Below, piece after piece: positions 6,700 to 13,135 of a stretch of 13,135 nucleotides of DNA (positions are counted from its first letter, which is position 1; every line of letters starts with the position of its first letter). The notes under the pieces were generated by a model. That model was given only the letters and a program-made list of their open reading frames with translations. It was not told where the DNA came from and did not search any database. Source of the DNA: CAYRMV01 sp964425255 (GTDB lineage Bacteria > Bacteroidota > Bacteroidia > Flavobacteriales_D > Crocinitomicaceae); assembly GCA_964425255.1 (NCBI GenBank), contig CAYRMV010000095.1, positions 1-13,135 of the forward strand. Reading direction: 5' to 3'. A program made the position numbers and the translations under genes.

Positions 6700-6709
6700 C
6701 ACTCGCAGT

Positions 6710-8017
6710 ATGATTCAGTATAAAAAAGTAGCATTTTACACCTTAGGTTGTAAATTAAATTTCTCCGAAACATCCACGATTTCGAGGCAATTTGAGGAAG
6801 CAGGTTTTGCAAAAGTTGATTTTGAAGATCGACCAGACATATATGTCATCAACACGTGTTCTGTGACAGATAACGCGGATAAAAAATGCAAACAATTGGT
6901 CAAAAAAGCATTGAAAATCAATCCAAATGCTTTTGTTTCAATTATTGGTTGCTATGCACAATTGAAACCAGAAGAAATTGCTAACATTCCTGGTGTGAGC
7001 CTCGTTCTAGGTGCAAATGAAAAATTCGACATTGTCCAATATGTGGAGCAACATGATCGTGAGTTAGATCAAAAAATTGCTTTCAAAAACATCAAAGAAA
7101 CAAAGGAATTTATTCCTTCATTTTCGCTCGGAGATCGAACAAGATCTTTTCTCAAAGTACAAGATGGGTGTGATTATTTTTGTACATTTTGCACCATTCC
7201 ACTCGCTCGTGGAAAAAGCAGAAATGCTTCCATCGCTGAAACATTGACTGAAGCTGAAAAAATCGCTCAAACGGATGTGAAAGAAGTTGTATTAACAGGT
7301 GTAAACATTGGTGATTTTGGACAAGGAGGTGACGAGAATTTTTACCAACTTATTCAACAATTGGATCAAGTTGATGGCATCGACCGCTTTCGAATTTCAT
7401 CCATCGAACCAAATCTGTTGAGTAACGAAATTATCGACTTTTGCTTACATAACGCTTCTCGTTTTGTTCCTCATTTTCACATTCCTTTACAAGTTGGAAA
7501 CGATCGGATCCTAAAGGCGATGCGCCGAAAATATGAACGCTCTCTTTATGCTGAACGTGTTGCTCACATTAAATCTCTTCGTCCTGATTGTTGCATTGGT
7601 GTGGATGTAATTGTTGGCTTTCCGGGTGAAACGGATGAAGAATTTCTAGATTCATATCGATTTATTCAAGAACTAGATATTTCTTATTTACACGTTTTCA
7701 CTTATTCTGAGCGGGCAAATACAGGCGCTCCTAAACTGGGAGAAAAAGTTCCCATGGAAAAAAGGCGCGAAAGAAGTAAAATGCTCCACATTCTTTCGGA
7801 TAAAAAGAAAAGGGCTTTCTACGAGAGTAACATTGGTACTGAACGAACTGTTTTATTCGAATCGGAAGAAGACAACGGTGTTATGTATGGTTTTTCGGAA
7901 AACTATGTGAAAGTAAAATTCCCATTTGATGCAAAATTAATCAATACTTTCCAACGTGTTCGTTTAAACGAAATTGATCGCGATGGAATTATGAAAGTTG
8001 AATTGATAACGAATTAA
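6710..8017 (+). CDS. mtaB: tRNA (t6A37-C2)-methylthiotransferase MtaB
   Basis: Radical-SAM enzyme that inserts a methylthio group at C2 of N6-threonylcarbamoyladenosine-37, giving ms2t6A in ANN-decoding tRNAs. The 435 residues have the MiaB-family order. The N-terminal UPF0004 domain (about 4-115) holds auxiliary [4Fe-4S] ligands Cys14 (in TLGCKLN, the MtaB-type signature), Cys50 and Cys81. The radical-SAM core starts at Cys154-x3-Cys158-x2-Cys161 (DGCDYFCTFC), with GVNIGDFG, FHIPLQVGND and VDVIVGFPGET following. A C-terminal TRAM-like region runs from about 370. The length and TLGCK(L/V)N separate it from MiaB and RimO. It heads a run of five plus-strand genes; the next start is 2 bases after its stop. 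Confidence 0.95.
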   Translation: MIQYKKVAFYTLGCKLNFSETSTISRQFEEAGFAKVDFEDRPDIYVINTCSVTDNADKKCKQLVKKALKINPNAFVSIIGCYAQLKPEEIANIPGVSLVLGANEKFDIVQYVEQHDRELDQKIAFKNIKETKEFIPSFSLGDRTRSFLKVQDGCDYFCTFCTIPLARGKSRNASIAETLTEAEKIAQTDVKEVVLTGVNIGDFGQGGDENFYQLIQQLDQVDGIDRFRISSIEPNLLSNEIIDFCLHNASRFVPHFHIPLQVGNDRILKAMRRKYERSLYAERVAHIKSLRPDCCIGVDVIVGFPGETDEEFLDSYRFIQELDISYLHVFTYSERANTGAPKLGEKVPMEKRRERSKMLHILSDKKKRAFYESNIGTERTVLFESEEDNGVMYGFSENYVKVKFPFDAKLINTFQRVRLNEIDRDGIMKVELITN

Positions 8018-8019
8018 TT

Positions 8020-8424
8020 ATGAAACCAATCGAAATTGCCAAAGCGTATTACCAAGCTTTTAATCAACAGAATTGGCAAGAAATGCTCAACCTTGTAAGT
8101 GAACACATCATTCATGAACCGAATGAAAGTAAAACACGCGTCGGAAAAGATCTTTTTAGTGCCTTTTTGCAAAAAATGGACTTCGCTTATCAGGAAGAAT
8201 TAAAAGACATGATGTTTTTTCAAGGTGAAATAGAAGGACGAATAGCAGTGGAATTTGTTGTTCATGGAATTTACAAACAAGCAGAAGATGGATTACCTGC
8301 TGCTCATGGACAATCTTACATGCTTCCTGCGGGTGCGTTCTTATCCATCGAAAACGGAAAAATTCAACGCATTACAACGTTTTATAATTTAGAAGAATGG
8401 ATCGCGCAAGTATCAACAACCTAA
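8020..8424 (+). CDS. Ketosteroid-isomerase-related NTF2/SnoaL-fold protein
   Basis: A 134-residue protein with the NTF2-like cone fold pattern: an N-terminal helix pair (IEIAKAYYQAFNQQNW..MLNLV, 4-26), then SEHIIHEPNESKTRVGKDLFSAFL, then strands including GRIAVEFVVHGIYK, a Pro/Gly-rich GLPAAHGQSYMLPAGAF (about 90-106) and the closing strand KIQRITTFYNLEEWI. The block EFVVHG..LP..GQ.Y.LPAGAF followed by a YNL.EW ending fits the 'ketosteroid isomerase-related' subfamily (TIGR02096, recalled from memory). True steroid isomerase activity is not implied; the fold also occurs in dehydratases, cyclases and binding proteins. Its last 28 bases overlap the acetyltransferase start. I recall this partner order (this gene, GNAT, nitrilase) in other bacterial groups. 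Confidence 0.8.
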   Translation: MKPIEIAKAYYQAFNQQNWQEMLNLVSEHIIHEPNESKTRVGKDLFSAFLQKMDFAYQEELKDMMFFQGEIEGRIAVEFVVHGIYKQAEDGLPAAHGQSYMLPAGAFLSIENGKIQRITTFYNLEEWIAQVSTT

Positions 8425-9008
8425 AATTTGATCGATATTCAGGCAATGAAATCGAGGAAATTGTGCATGAATTGGCTCAATTACGCATTTCTGTTTTTCA
8501 CGAATTTCCTTATTTGTACGACGGAAATATGTCCTACGAATTGGAGTATCTTCAAACATATATTCGTGCAAAAAACTCGTTTGCCCTTCTAGTTCGAGAT
8601 CAAAACAAAGTGATCGGTGCAACAACTGGAATAGCTCTTGCGGAAGAAACTAAAGAAATAATTGCTCCATTCGTTCAGGCAAATTTGGATGTCAATTCTA
8701 TTTTTTATTTGGGTGAAAGTATTTTACTTGAATCTTACCGAGGTTTTGGTTTGGGTCATCGTTTTTTTGACGAACGGGAACAATTTGCACGAAACACCAA
8801 AGAATTCAAATCGACGTATTTTTGCAGTGTCGTGAGACCAGAAAATCACCCACTAAAACCTATGAATTATCGTTCAAATAACGATTTTTGGCTAAAACGT
8901 GGATACACACCTGTACCCGATTTACTTTGTGAAATATCATGGCTTGATAGAAACGAAATAACGGAATCCAAAAAACAGTTGCAATTCTGGAAAAAAGAAC
9001 TTTTATGA
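8397..9008 (+). CDS. GNAT-family N-acetyltransferase
   Basis: A 203-residue cytoplasmic protein with a GNAT core. VIGATTGIALAEE (72-84) fits strand beta-4, FYLGESILLESYRG (103-116) leads into the acetyl-CoA pyrophosphate loop Arg115-Gly-Phe-Gly-Leu-Gly120, and a C-terminal FWLKRGYTPVPDL segment follows. It is longer than a minimal GNAT (about 150), with an extra N-terminal FPYLYDGNMSYELEYLQTY and a Pro-rich insert RPENHPLKPMNYR that fit one specific subfamily. The ATG lies inside the previous gene, preceded by an AGAAG; the next in-frame Met (residue 46) would remove conserved residues, so the 28-base overlap is believed real. It ends in an ATGA overlap with the hydrolase. The acceptor substrate is unknown. 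Confidence 0.87.
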   Translation: MDRASINNLKFDRYSGNEIEEIVHELAQLRISVFHEFPYLYDGNMSYELEYLQTYIRAKNSFALLVRDQNKVIGATTGIALAEETKEIIAPFVQANLDVNSIFYLGESILLESYRGFGLGHRFFDEREQFARNTKEFKSTYFCSVVRPENHPLKPMNYRSNNDFWLKRGYTPVPDLLCEISWLDRNEITESKKQLQFWKKELL

Positions 9009-9916
9009 CCATACAAATTGCTGTTGCGCAGTACCCAATTAGCTATTTTTCCTCCTGGGAATCTTGGGAAAAACACATTCGAAATTGGATCGAAAAAGCG
9101 ATCAAGCAAGATGCTTCTATCCTCGTTTTTCCTGAATATGCTTCTATGGAATTGGTTAGTTTGTTTTCTAGCGAAATTCAACAAAATATCCATGTACAAA
9201 TTGCAGAAATGCAAGCCATCCTACCACTTTTCAAAGAGACTTTTCAAAAATGCGCAATTGAATTTGGTTGCACAATCATTGCTCCTAGTTTCCCTGAAAA
9301 AGTAGATGAAAACTATGTTAATCGTGCGTATGTTTTTGGGCCTAAAGGTAAAAGTGGCTATCAAGATAAACTGTTTATGACTCGTTTCGAAGATGAAGAG
9401 TGGAAAATATCTGCAGGAAAACAAGAACTAACGGTCTTCGAATTAGATTCTTGCCGATTTGGCATTCAAATATGCTTCGATTCTGAGTTTTCTTTTGGAA
9501 GTCATTTATTGGCTCAAAACGGAGCTGAAATTATCTTAGCTCCAAGTTGCACGGAAACACTGAAAGGTGCAAATCGAGTGCATATAGGCTGTAGGGCTCG
9601 TGCTCTAGAACAACAAGTTTACACCTGTGTCTCTCAAACAATTGGTGATTCGAGTTGGTCTCCAGCGGTTGATTTCAATACAGGTTTTGGCGGTTTTTAT
9701 GCTACACCAGACCTTGGTTTTCCTGAAGATGGAATTCTTTCCATTGGTAATGTAAATCAAGAAGGTTGGCTCATTCAAAAATTGGATGTTTCACTTATCA
9801 AAAAAGTGAGAAATGAAGGTGCCGTAAAAAATTACGATAAACATTCCTCTATTTCAATGCTGCTAAAAGAGCAAGAATTTACTATAAAATATGTAGATTT
9901 AAACAGTAAAGATTAA
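9005..9916 (+). CDS. Carbon-nitrogen hydrolase (nitrilase superfamily amidase)
   Basis: A 303-residue cytoplasmic hydrolase acting on a non-peptide C-N bond; substrate unknown. The superfamily catalytic triad is complete: Glu44 in LVFPEYASM, Lys122 in GYQDKLFMTRFE and nucleophile Cys157 in FGIQICFDSEF, with a further acidic residue near Glu131/132. EIILAPSCTETL and the RARALEQQVYTC block (about 199-210) are also standard. Length fits the single-domain omega-amidase/N-carbamoylase-like branches, with no fused glutaminase or synthetase domain. It overlaps the GNAT gene by 4 bases (ATGA), implying translational coupling. With the GNAT and the NTF2-like protein it suggests a small amide-metabolising route: for example acetylation of an amine and hydrolysis of an amide on the same substrate class. 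That is inference. Confidence 0.9.
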   Translation: MTIQIAVAQYPISYFSSWESWEKHIRNWIEKAIKQDASILVFPEYASMELVSLFSSEIQQNIHVQIAEMQAILPLFKETFQKCAIEFGCTIIAPSFPEKVDENYVNRAYVFGPKGKSGYQDKLFMTRFEDEEWKISAGKQELTVFELDSCRFGIQICFDSEFSFGSHLLAQNGAEIILAPSCTETLKGANRVHIGCRARALEQQVYTCVSQTIGDSSWSPAVDFNTGFGGFYATPDLGFPEDGILSIGNVNQEGWLIQKLDVSLIKKVRNEGAVKNYDKHSSISMLLKEQEFTIKYVDLNSKD

Positions 9917-9920
9917 CCCT

Positions 9921-11147
9921 ATGAAATTACTTTTAACTTTAGCACTTATTCTAATTACAAGTCAAGTAAAAACGCAAGAACTTAAAAAAATATTTCTTGA
10001 TAAAGATTTCAAAACAACAAAAATTAAAAGCGAATACAAATATTACAGAACCATTCAAAAAACAGATTCTGGATTTGTTGTCCATGATTATTTTCTGAAT
10101 GATCAACTTCAAATGAGTGGTTTGTTTTCTGATCCTGAATTAAAAATATACAATGGCCTTTTTACTTGGTTTGAAGAAAATGGAATTATACATAAAAAAG
10201 CAACTTACACCAACGACAAATTAAACGGTCATTATCAAACTTTTTCGAGTGAAGGTAATCTTTCAAAGTCAGGATTTTATGTGAATGGAATACCCCACGG
10301 TGAATTTCTTTCTTATCACAAAGACGGAACATTAAAACTGAAAACAAAAGCGGTAAATGGAAACATACAGGGTGAATACATCACTTATTTTCAATCTGGA
10401 AGCATTAATTACAAGCTATATTTTGAACAAAACAAACTTTTAGATGGTTCACTGAGATTTTATGAAAATGGAGATACAATGTCCTATTTGAAAATTAACA
10501 GTAATCATTCAGGTACGATTTACCATTATTATGAAAATAACATACTTAAAGAAAAAATCCCTTTGTTTTTGGGATATATAAAAGGAAACCACGAATTTTA
10601 CAATGAAAATGGTGAGTTGGTAAGCAACAAACGTGTAGATGAGTACGAAACGTTACAGAAAAAAGCAAAATCTATTGATGTCAAATTTGAAAATCATGAA
10701 CGAATTAAAATTCATTTTTTCAAACGTTTAAAAGAACCTGTTGTATCTGAAGTTGAGAAAATTAAATCCAAATCGGGTAAAGATATTTCGAAAAAAAAGA
10801 ACGACAAAAAAGTAAAAATCAAAGAAGAGGATCTCAATTTAGTCATTACGGACAGTGAAGCCGAATTTGTTGGTGGCTCAAAAGAAATGTCCAAGTACAT
10901 TAGTACAAACATCAATTATCCGAGTCAAGCTTTGAAAAAGAAAATCCAAGGTAAAGTCTATATCAAGTTTATGGTAGATATTGATGGATCGATTTCAAAT
11001 GTTGAAATGGAGAGAGGTAACGAAATTTTCAAAGAAGAATCCATTCGTGTAATCGAAAATATGCCCGATTGGATCCCAGGTGAAATGAATGGAATTCCAT
11101 GCAAAACTTGGGCTAGAATTCCAATTAATTACAAACTTAGTTTTTAA
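9921..11147 (+). CDS. Secreted YwqK/MORN-like repeat protein with C-terminal TonB domain
   Basis: A 408-residue predicted exported protein. Residues 1-18 form a signal peptide (MKLLLTLALILITSQVKTQ, cleavage near the first Gln/Glu). From about 78 to 235 there are successive 20-25-residue beta-hairpin repeats of the form NG.Y..F...G.L, for example NGHYQTFSSEGNLSKSGFY, HGEFLSYHKDGTLKLK and QGEYITYFQSGSINYK, typical of YwqK/MORN_2 repeats. A Lys-rich linker covers about 277-305. Residues 315-408 form a TonB C-terminal domain (FVGGSKEMSKYIS, NYPSQALKKKIQGKVYIKF, DIDGSISNVEM). No separate membrane anchor is seen, so it is not a classic TonB; such hybrids are common in Bacteroidota. It begins 4 bases after the hydrolase stop, so it may be in the operon by read-through. 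It overlaps the convergent gene by 11 bases. Confidence 0.82.
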   Translation: MKLLLTLALILITSQVKTQELKKIFLDKDFKTTKIKSEYKYYRTIQKTDSGFVVHDYFLNDQLQMSGLFSDPELKIYNGLFTWFEENGIIHKKATYTNDKLNGHYQTFSSEGNLSKSGFYVNGIPHGEFLSYHKDGTLKLKTKAVNGNIQGEYITYFQSGSINYKLYFEQNKLLDGSLRFYENGDTMSYLKINSNHSGTIYHYYENNILKEKIPLFLGYIKGNHEFYNENGELVSNKRVDEYETLQKKAKSIDVKFENHERIKIHFFKRLKEPVVSEVEKIKSKSGKDISKKKNDKKVKIKEEDLNLVITDSEAEFVGGSKEMSKYISTNINYPSQALKKKIQGKVYIKFMVDIDGSISNVEMERGNEIFKEESIRVIENMPDWIPGEMNGIPCKTWARIPINYKLSF

Positions 11148-11478
11148 TAACTCGGGTTGAATACACTTGATTCTGACTCGTAATCTCCAACACGTAAACT
11201 CCTGTTTCTAAATTGGATAAATCAACAAGATCACCTATTTCTCGAATGACAACTTGTCCTAATGTATTTGTTACAGTAAAATTGATTTCATCGTTGGTAT
11301 TTGAAACAATAGTTAACTTTCGCGATGTTGGATTGGGATAAACTTGAAAGTCAAAACCCTTTATTTCATTGATATTCAACCCTGATTCAGTTGGTACATT
11401 TCCCCTTAGTTTGTTAAAACCAACATAAAAGTACGTTTTTAACGTCTTGACTCTTGATTTTTTTTTAATCGTTCTCAT
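11137..11478 (-). CDS. Orphan T9SS type A sorting domain, possibly truncated
   Basis: A 113-residue ORF whose residues 44-113 are a type IX secretion C-terminal sorting domain: FQVYPNPTSRKLTI, a short strand, VTNTLGQVVI, VDLSNLETGVYVLEI and the terminal STRVIKN. Normally this domain ends a large exported protein that begins with a signal peptide. Here the first 27 residues are basic (MRTIKKKSRVKTLK) with no hydrophobic core, and an in-frame stop lies 10 codons upstream of the ATG, so neither signal nor cargo is encoded. It is therefore probably the 3' remnant of a lost T9SS substrate gene, though a functional small protein cannot be excluded. A run of nine A (coding KKK) near the start could hide a frameshift. 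Its stop is 11 bases inside the convergent TonB gene. Confidence 0.7.
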   Translation of the reverse strand: MRTIKKKSRVKTLKTYFYVGFNKLRGNVPTESGLNINEIKGFDFQVYPNPTSRKLTIVSNTNDEINFTVTNTLGQVVIREIGDLVDLSNLETGVYVLEITSQNQVYSTRVIKN

Positions 11479-11535
11479 TAATTTTAAGAAATAGATCGAA
11501 TTAGCCTATTGATTTTTTTTTCCTCAAATTAATTC

Positions 11536-11563
11536 TCTATGAAAATTAAGTAATTCTCATAGA
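11536..11563. repeat. Near-palindrome in the divergent intergenic region
   Basis: Arms TCTATGAAAATT (11536-11547) and AATTCTCATAGA (11552-11563) are reverse complements except at one position, around the 4-base centre AAGT. It lies between the orphan sorting-domain ORF and the 108-residue secreted protein, upstream of both. A regulator site is possible; no T-tract follows immediately. Confidence 0.6.
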
Positions 11564-11619
11564 AAATCGGTCTATTTTCATTTAACCTTAAAATCAAATT
11601 TTGATGATGTAATTTTATA

Positions 11620-11627
11620 TAAATTTG
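11620..11627 (+). promoter_or_regulatory. Probable -7 promoter element for the 11664 operon
   Basis: TAAATTTG matches TAnnTTTG exactly, 36 bases before the ATG at 11664. A TTG at 11601-11603 lies 16 bases upstream as a possible -33 element, slightly short of the usual spacing. Confidence 0.5.
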
Positions 11628-11663
11628 AATTTAATTACTACATAATTTCATTAATCAACGAAA

Positions 11664-11990
11664 ATGAAACACGTTACTTTACTACTAGGGTGTGTATTTT
11701 ACTATACAAACTTATTTTGTCAATCAGAAACAAAAAGTAATTCTGAAGTTATCATTATACAAGCACAAGGCGTTCCCAACCCTACTTACACAAAAATTGT
11801 AACAAATCCAAACCGGACAATATCTGACTGGAATTTAGCCGAATGCTACGATGCTTTGCGAATGATCGAAGAAAAAATCAACCACATTTCCAAAGAGGAT
11901 GAAAACTATACTGCAACGATAAAGTTTTATGTTGAGGAAAAAATAAAAATCCAACAACAAATTGATCTTCTAAAAACTACTAAGCCATGA
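11664..11990 (+). CDS. Small secreted protein with C-terminal coiled coil, unknown function
   Basis: A 108-residue hypothetical protein. The N-terminus (MKHVTLLLGCVFYYTNLFC, then QSETKS) is a signal peptide with likely cleavage before Gln20, the usual position in this phylum. The Cys residues do not form a lipobox. The middle (27-55) is a polar segment, NSEVIIIQAQGVPNPTYTK.. with TNPNRTISDWN. From about residue 57 to 104 it is strongly helical with heptad-like spacing (ECYDALRMIEEKINHI, then KFYVEEKIKIQQQIDLL), suggesting a coiled coil. No family is recognised. Its stop overlaps the ATG of the next gene (ATGATGA arrangement), so the two are translationally coupled, and it may assist or accompany the large secreted neighbour. 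Confidence 0.7.
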   Translation: MKHVTLLLGCVFYYTNLFCQSETKSNSEVIIIQAQGVPNPTYTKIVTNPNRTISDWNLAECYDALRMIEEKINHISKEDENYTATIKFYVEEKIKIQQQIDLLKTTKP

Positions 11991-13135
11991 TGAAATTTAT
12001 ATTATTTATTTTTTCTGTTTTTTCTGTTTTTTCTGTTTTTGGACAGCTTACAGCAAATGGAAACAGTGGCATGCAAAGCACTTCATACACAAATGGTAGC
12101 CCAAATGATCCTATTTATATTTGGTGTGCGGAAGGTATTGGTATAAACACTGCCAGCTTAACAGCTACCCCCACCTCAGGTACTGGTCCTTGGACATTTA
12201 ATTGGTATTTTCACAATGAAACCTCTTCTTCCTGGGAGCCCTATTTTTCTCAATCGGGCACTTCTTCAACAATTAATAATGTACCAAGTGATGGATACCG
12301 CGTTCAGATTTATGACAACAATGGAGTTGCTGTGGCTTGTCACACTGCTTGGGTTTGGAACATGAATGCTGACCTAGCTGTTTCTCAAAACACAACAAGT
12401 TGTAATTCAACAAACCTAAATGGTGCATTAACTGTTGCTGGAAGTTTTACTTACTACAACCCTCCCCCACCAGAATCGTTAATAACATCTAATACAAATA
12501 TAACTGTTTGTTTTTCTGGAACGCATTCATATGTTTCGGATCTAGCATTTTACTTGGTAGGACCTCCTTCAATTGGTAGTCCAACTGTTTTACTTTCACC
12601 AAATCCAGGTGCAAATGGACAAGGTTCTGTTTGTAATTCAAATAACAACGTCAATAATTTATGTTTTTCTTCTGCTTCAACAAACACATTTGATCCTTGT
12701 GATGAAGAATGCTGTGGTTTTTTATGCTTATCAATTACAAGCTGTACATCTAATTACACGGGAACATACGGTAGATATGGACCAGGAAATACTCCAATAA
12801 ATTGGGCTCCAATTTATGGTGCGAATGCAGCCGAAGGTGGTTGGGCAGTTCAAATTTACGATTGTATTGGATCGGATGTTGGATCATTAACAAACGCAAC
12901 AGTTAGTTTTTCAAATCTTTCTTCCATCTGTGGTGGTGCTTCTACGATAACCTATTCTTCTGGTGCAATTAATTCTTCCATTAATGATAATTCATGCACT
13001 CCGACAACAGCATCCATTTTTCAGGTTCCTATGTCTCCAACTTTCGCAAATCCAATCAATCTTACTGCCAATGTTTCGTATCAATGGACCGCAAATACTG
13101 CTGCTTCCATCCCAAATGCAACTTCCAGCCTAACT
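11987..13135 (+). CDS. Large secreted protein with P-domain-like region (3' end outside window)
   Basis: The frame is open for all 383 codons from the ATG at 11987 (or the adjacent ATG at 11990) to the window edge, so the gene is partial. The N-terminus is a signal peptide, MMKFILFIFSVFSVFSVFGQ, cleaved near Gln20. Residues of about 45-125 form an Ig/SprB-repeat-like module (SGTGPWTFNWYF, then SDGYRVQIYDNNG). About 165-310 resemble a proprotein-convertase P/Homo-B domain: a jelly-roll pattern ITVCFSGTHSYVSDLAFYL, then GTYGRYGPGN, then GGWAVQIYDCIGSDVGSLTNATVSF. An unusual cysteine cluster lies at residues 238-253 (CDEECCGFLC). In Flavobacteriia such proteins usually end in a T9SS or gliding-motility C-terminal domain; here that end is not visible. 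Probably cell-surface or extracellular. Confidence 0.8.
   Translation, partial: MMKFILFIFSVFSVFSVFGQLTANGNSGMQSTSYTNGSPNDPIYIWCAEGIGINTASLTATPTSGTGPWTFNWYFHNETSSSWEPYFSQSGTSSTINNVPSDGYRVQIYDNNGVAVACHTAWVWNMNADLAVSQNTTSCNSTNLNGALTVAGSFTYYNPPPPESLITSNTNITVCFSGTHSYVSDLAFYLVGPPSIGSPTVLLSPNPGANGQGSVCNSNNNVNNLCFSSASTNTFDPCDEECCGFLCLSITSCTSNYTGTYGRYGPGNTPINWAPIYGANAAEGGWAVQIYDCIGSDVGSLTNATVSFSNLSSICGGASTITYSSGAINSSINDNSCTPTTASIFQVPMSPTFANPINLTANVSYQWTANTAASIPNATSSLT
12011..12037 (+). repeat. In-frame 9-bp tandem repeat (x3) in a signal peptide
   Basis: Three perfect copies of TTTTCTGTT, in frame, encode Phe-Ser-Val three times (residues 9-17) within the hydrophobic core of the signal peptide of the P-domain protein. 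Slippage would change the core by three residues without shifting the frame. Confidence 0.9.

Larger units (their letters stand above)
6250..6709. other. 460-base gene-poor stretch between arr and mtaB
   Basis: Divergent intergenic region, strongly AT-rich. It contains a possible 43-residue minus-strand ORF (6439-6570), a perfect 13-bp inverted repeat (6610-6649) and the mtaB -7 box (6692-6699). Nothing recognisable was found between 6250 and 6438. Confidence 0.6.

Noticed and set aside
8413..9424. Additional overlapping ORFs within the acetyltransferase and hydrolase genes
   Set aside because: They run through well-conserved coding sequence in other frames and their translations show no domain, signal or repeat; they are shadow frames.
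9921..11147. A classic TonB energy transducer
   Set aside because: It has the TonB C-terminal domain but a cleavable signal instead of a membrane anchor, and YwqK-like repeats instead of a Pro-rich linker. There is no ExbB/ExbD nearby.

Overview
The window is AT-rich chromosomal DNA that looks like a member of the Bacteroidota, most likely class Flavobacteriia (Crocinitomicaceae/Fluviicola-like is my best guess, from memory only). Four things support this: several start sites are preceded by the Bacteroidota -7 element TAnnTTTG; there is a type IX secretion (T9SS) sorting domain; there is a YwqK/MORN-like repeat protein ending in a TonB domain; and pdhA is followed directly by pdhC with no E1-beta gene beside it. 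No rRNA, tRNA, CRISPR array or complete insertion sequence was seen.

Left part (1-4569, all minus strand). pdhA and pdhC (pyruvate dehydrogenase E1-alpha and E2) form a tight operon behind a good promoter at 2474-2502. Upstream of them lie a second pair, cdd (cytidine deaminase) and a DUF3298-type lipoprotein, and then a lone zinc-ribbon protein of unknown function.

Middle part (4570-6709). This is an accessory-looking block. A 422-base gene-free stretch carries two direct copies of a 47-base hairpin repeat. Next comes a minus-strand operon: arr (rifamycin ADP-ribosyltransferase), a 57-codon internally deleted DinB-family remnant, and a class I SAM methyltransferase. A 460-base gene-poor stretch follows, with a perfect 13-bp inverted repeat and one possible 43-aa membrane ORF.

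Right part, plus strand (6710-11147). Five genes lie almost end to end: mtaB (tRNA ms2t6A methylthiotransferase), an NTF2/SnoaL-fold ketosteroid-isomerase-related protein, a GNAT acetyltransferase, a nitrilase-superfamily amidohydrolase, and a secreted YwqK-repeat/TonB protein. The middle three overlap or nearly touch. They look like a conserved but uncharacterised metabolic module and are the best candidate here for an undescribed system.

Right end (11137-13135). An orphan T9SS sorting domain with no signal peptide or cargo converges on, and overlaps, the TonB gene. Divergently, a small secreted coiled-coil protein is translationally coupled to a large secreted protein with a P-domain-like region. 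That large gene runs off the window and carries an in-frame 9-bp triplication inside its signal peptide.
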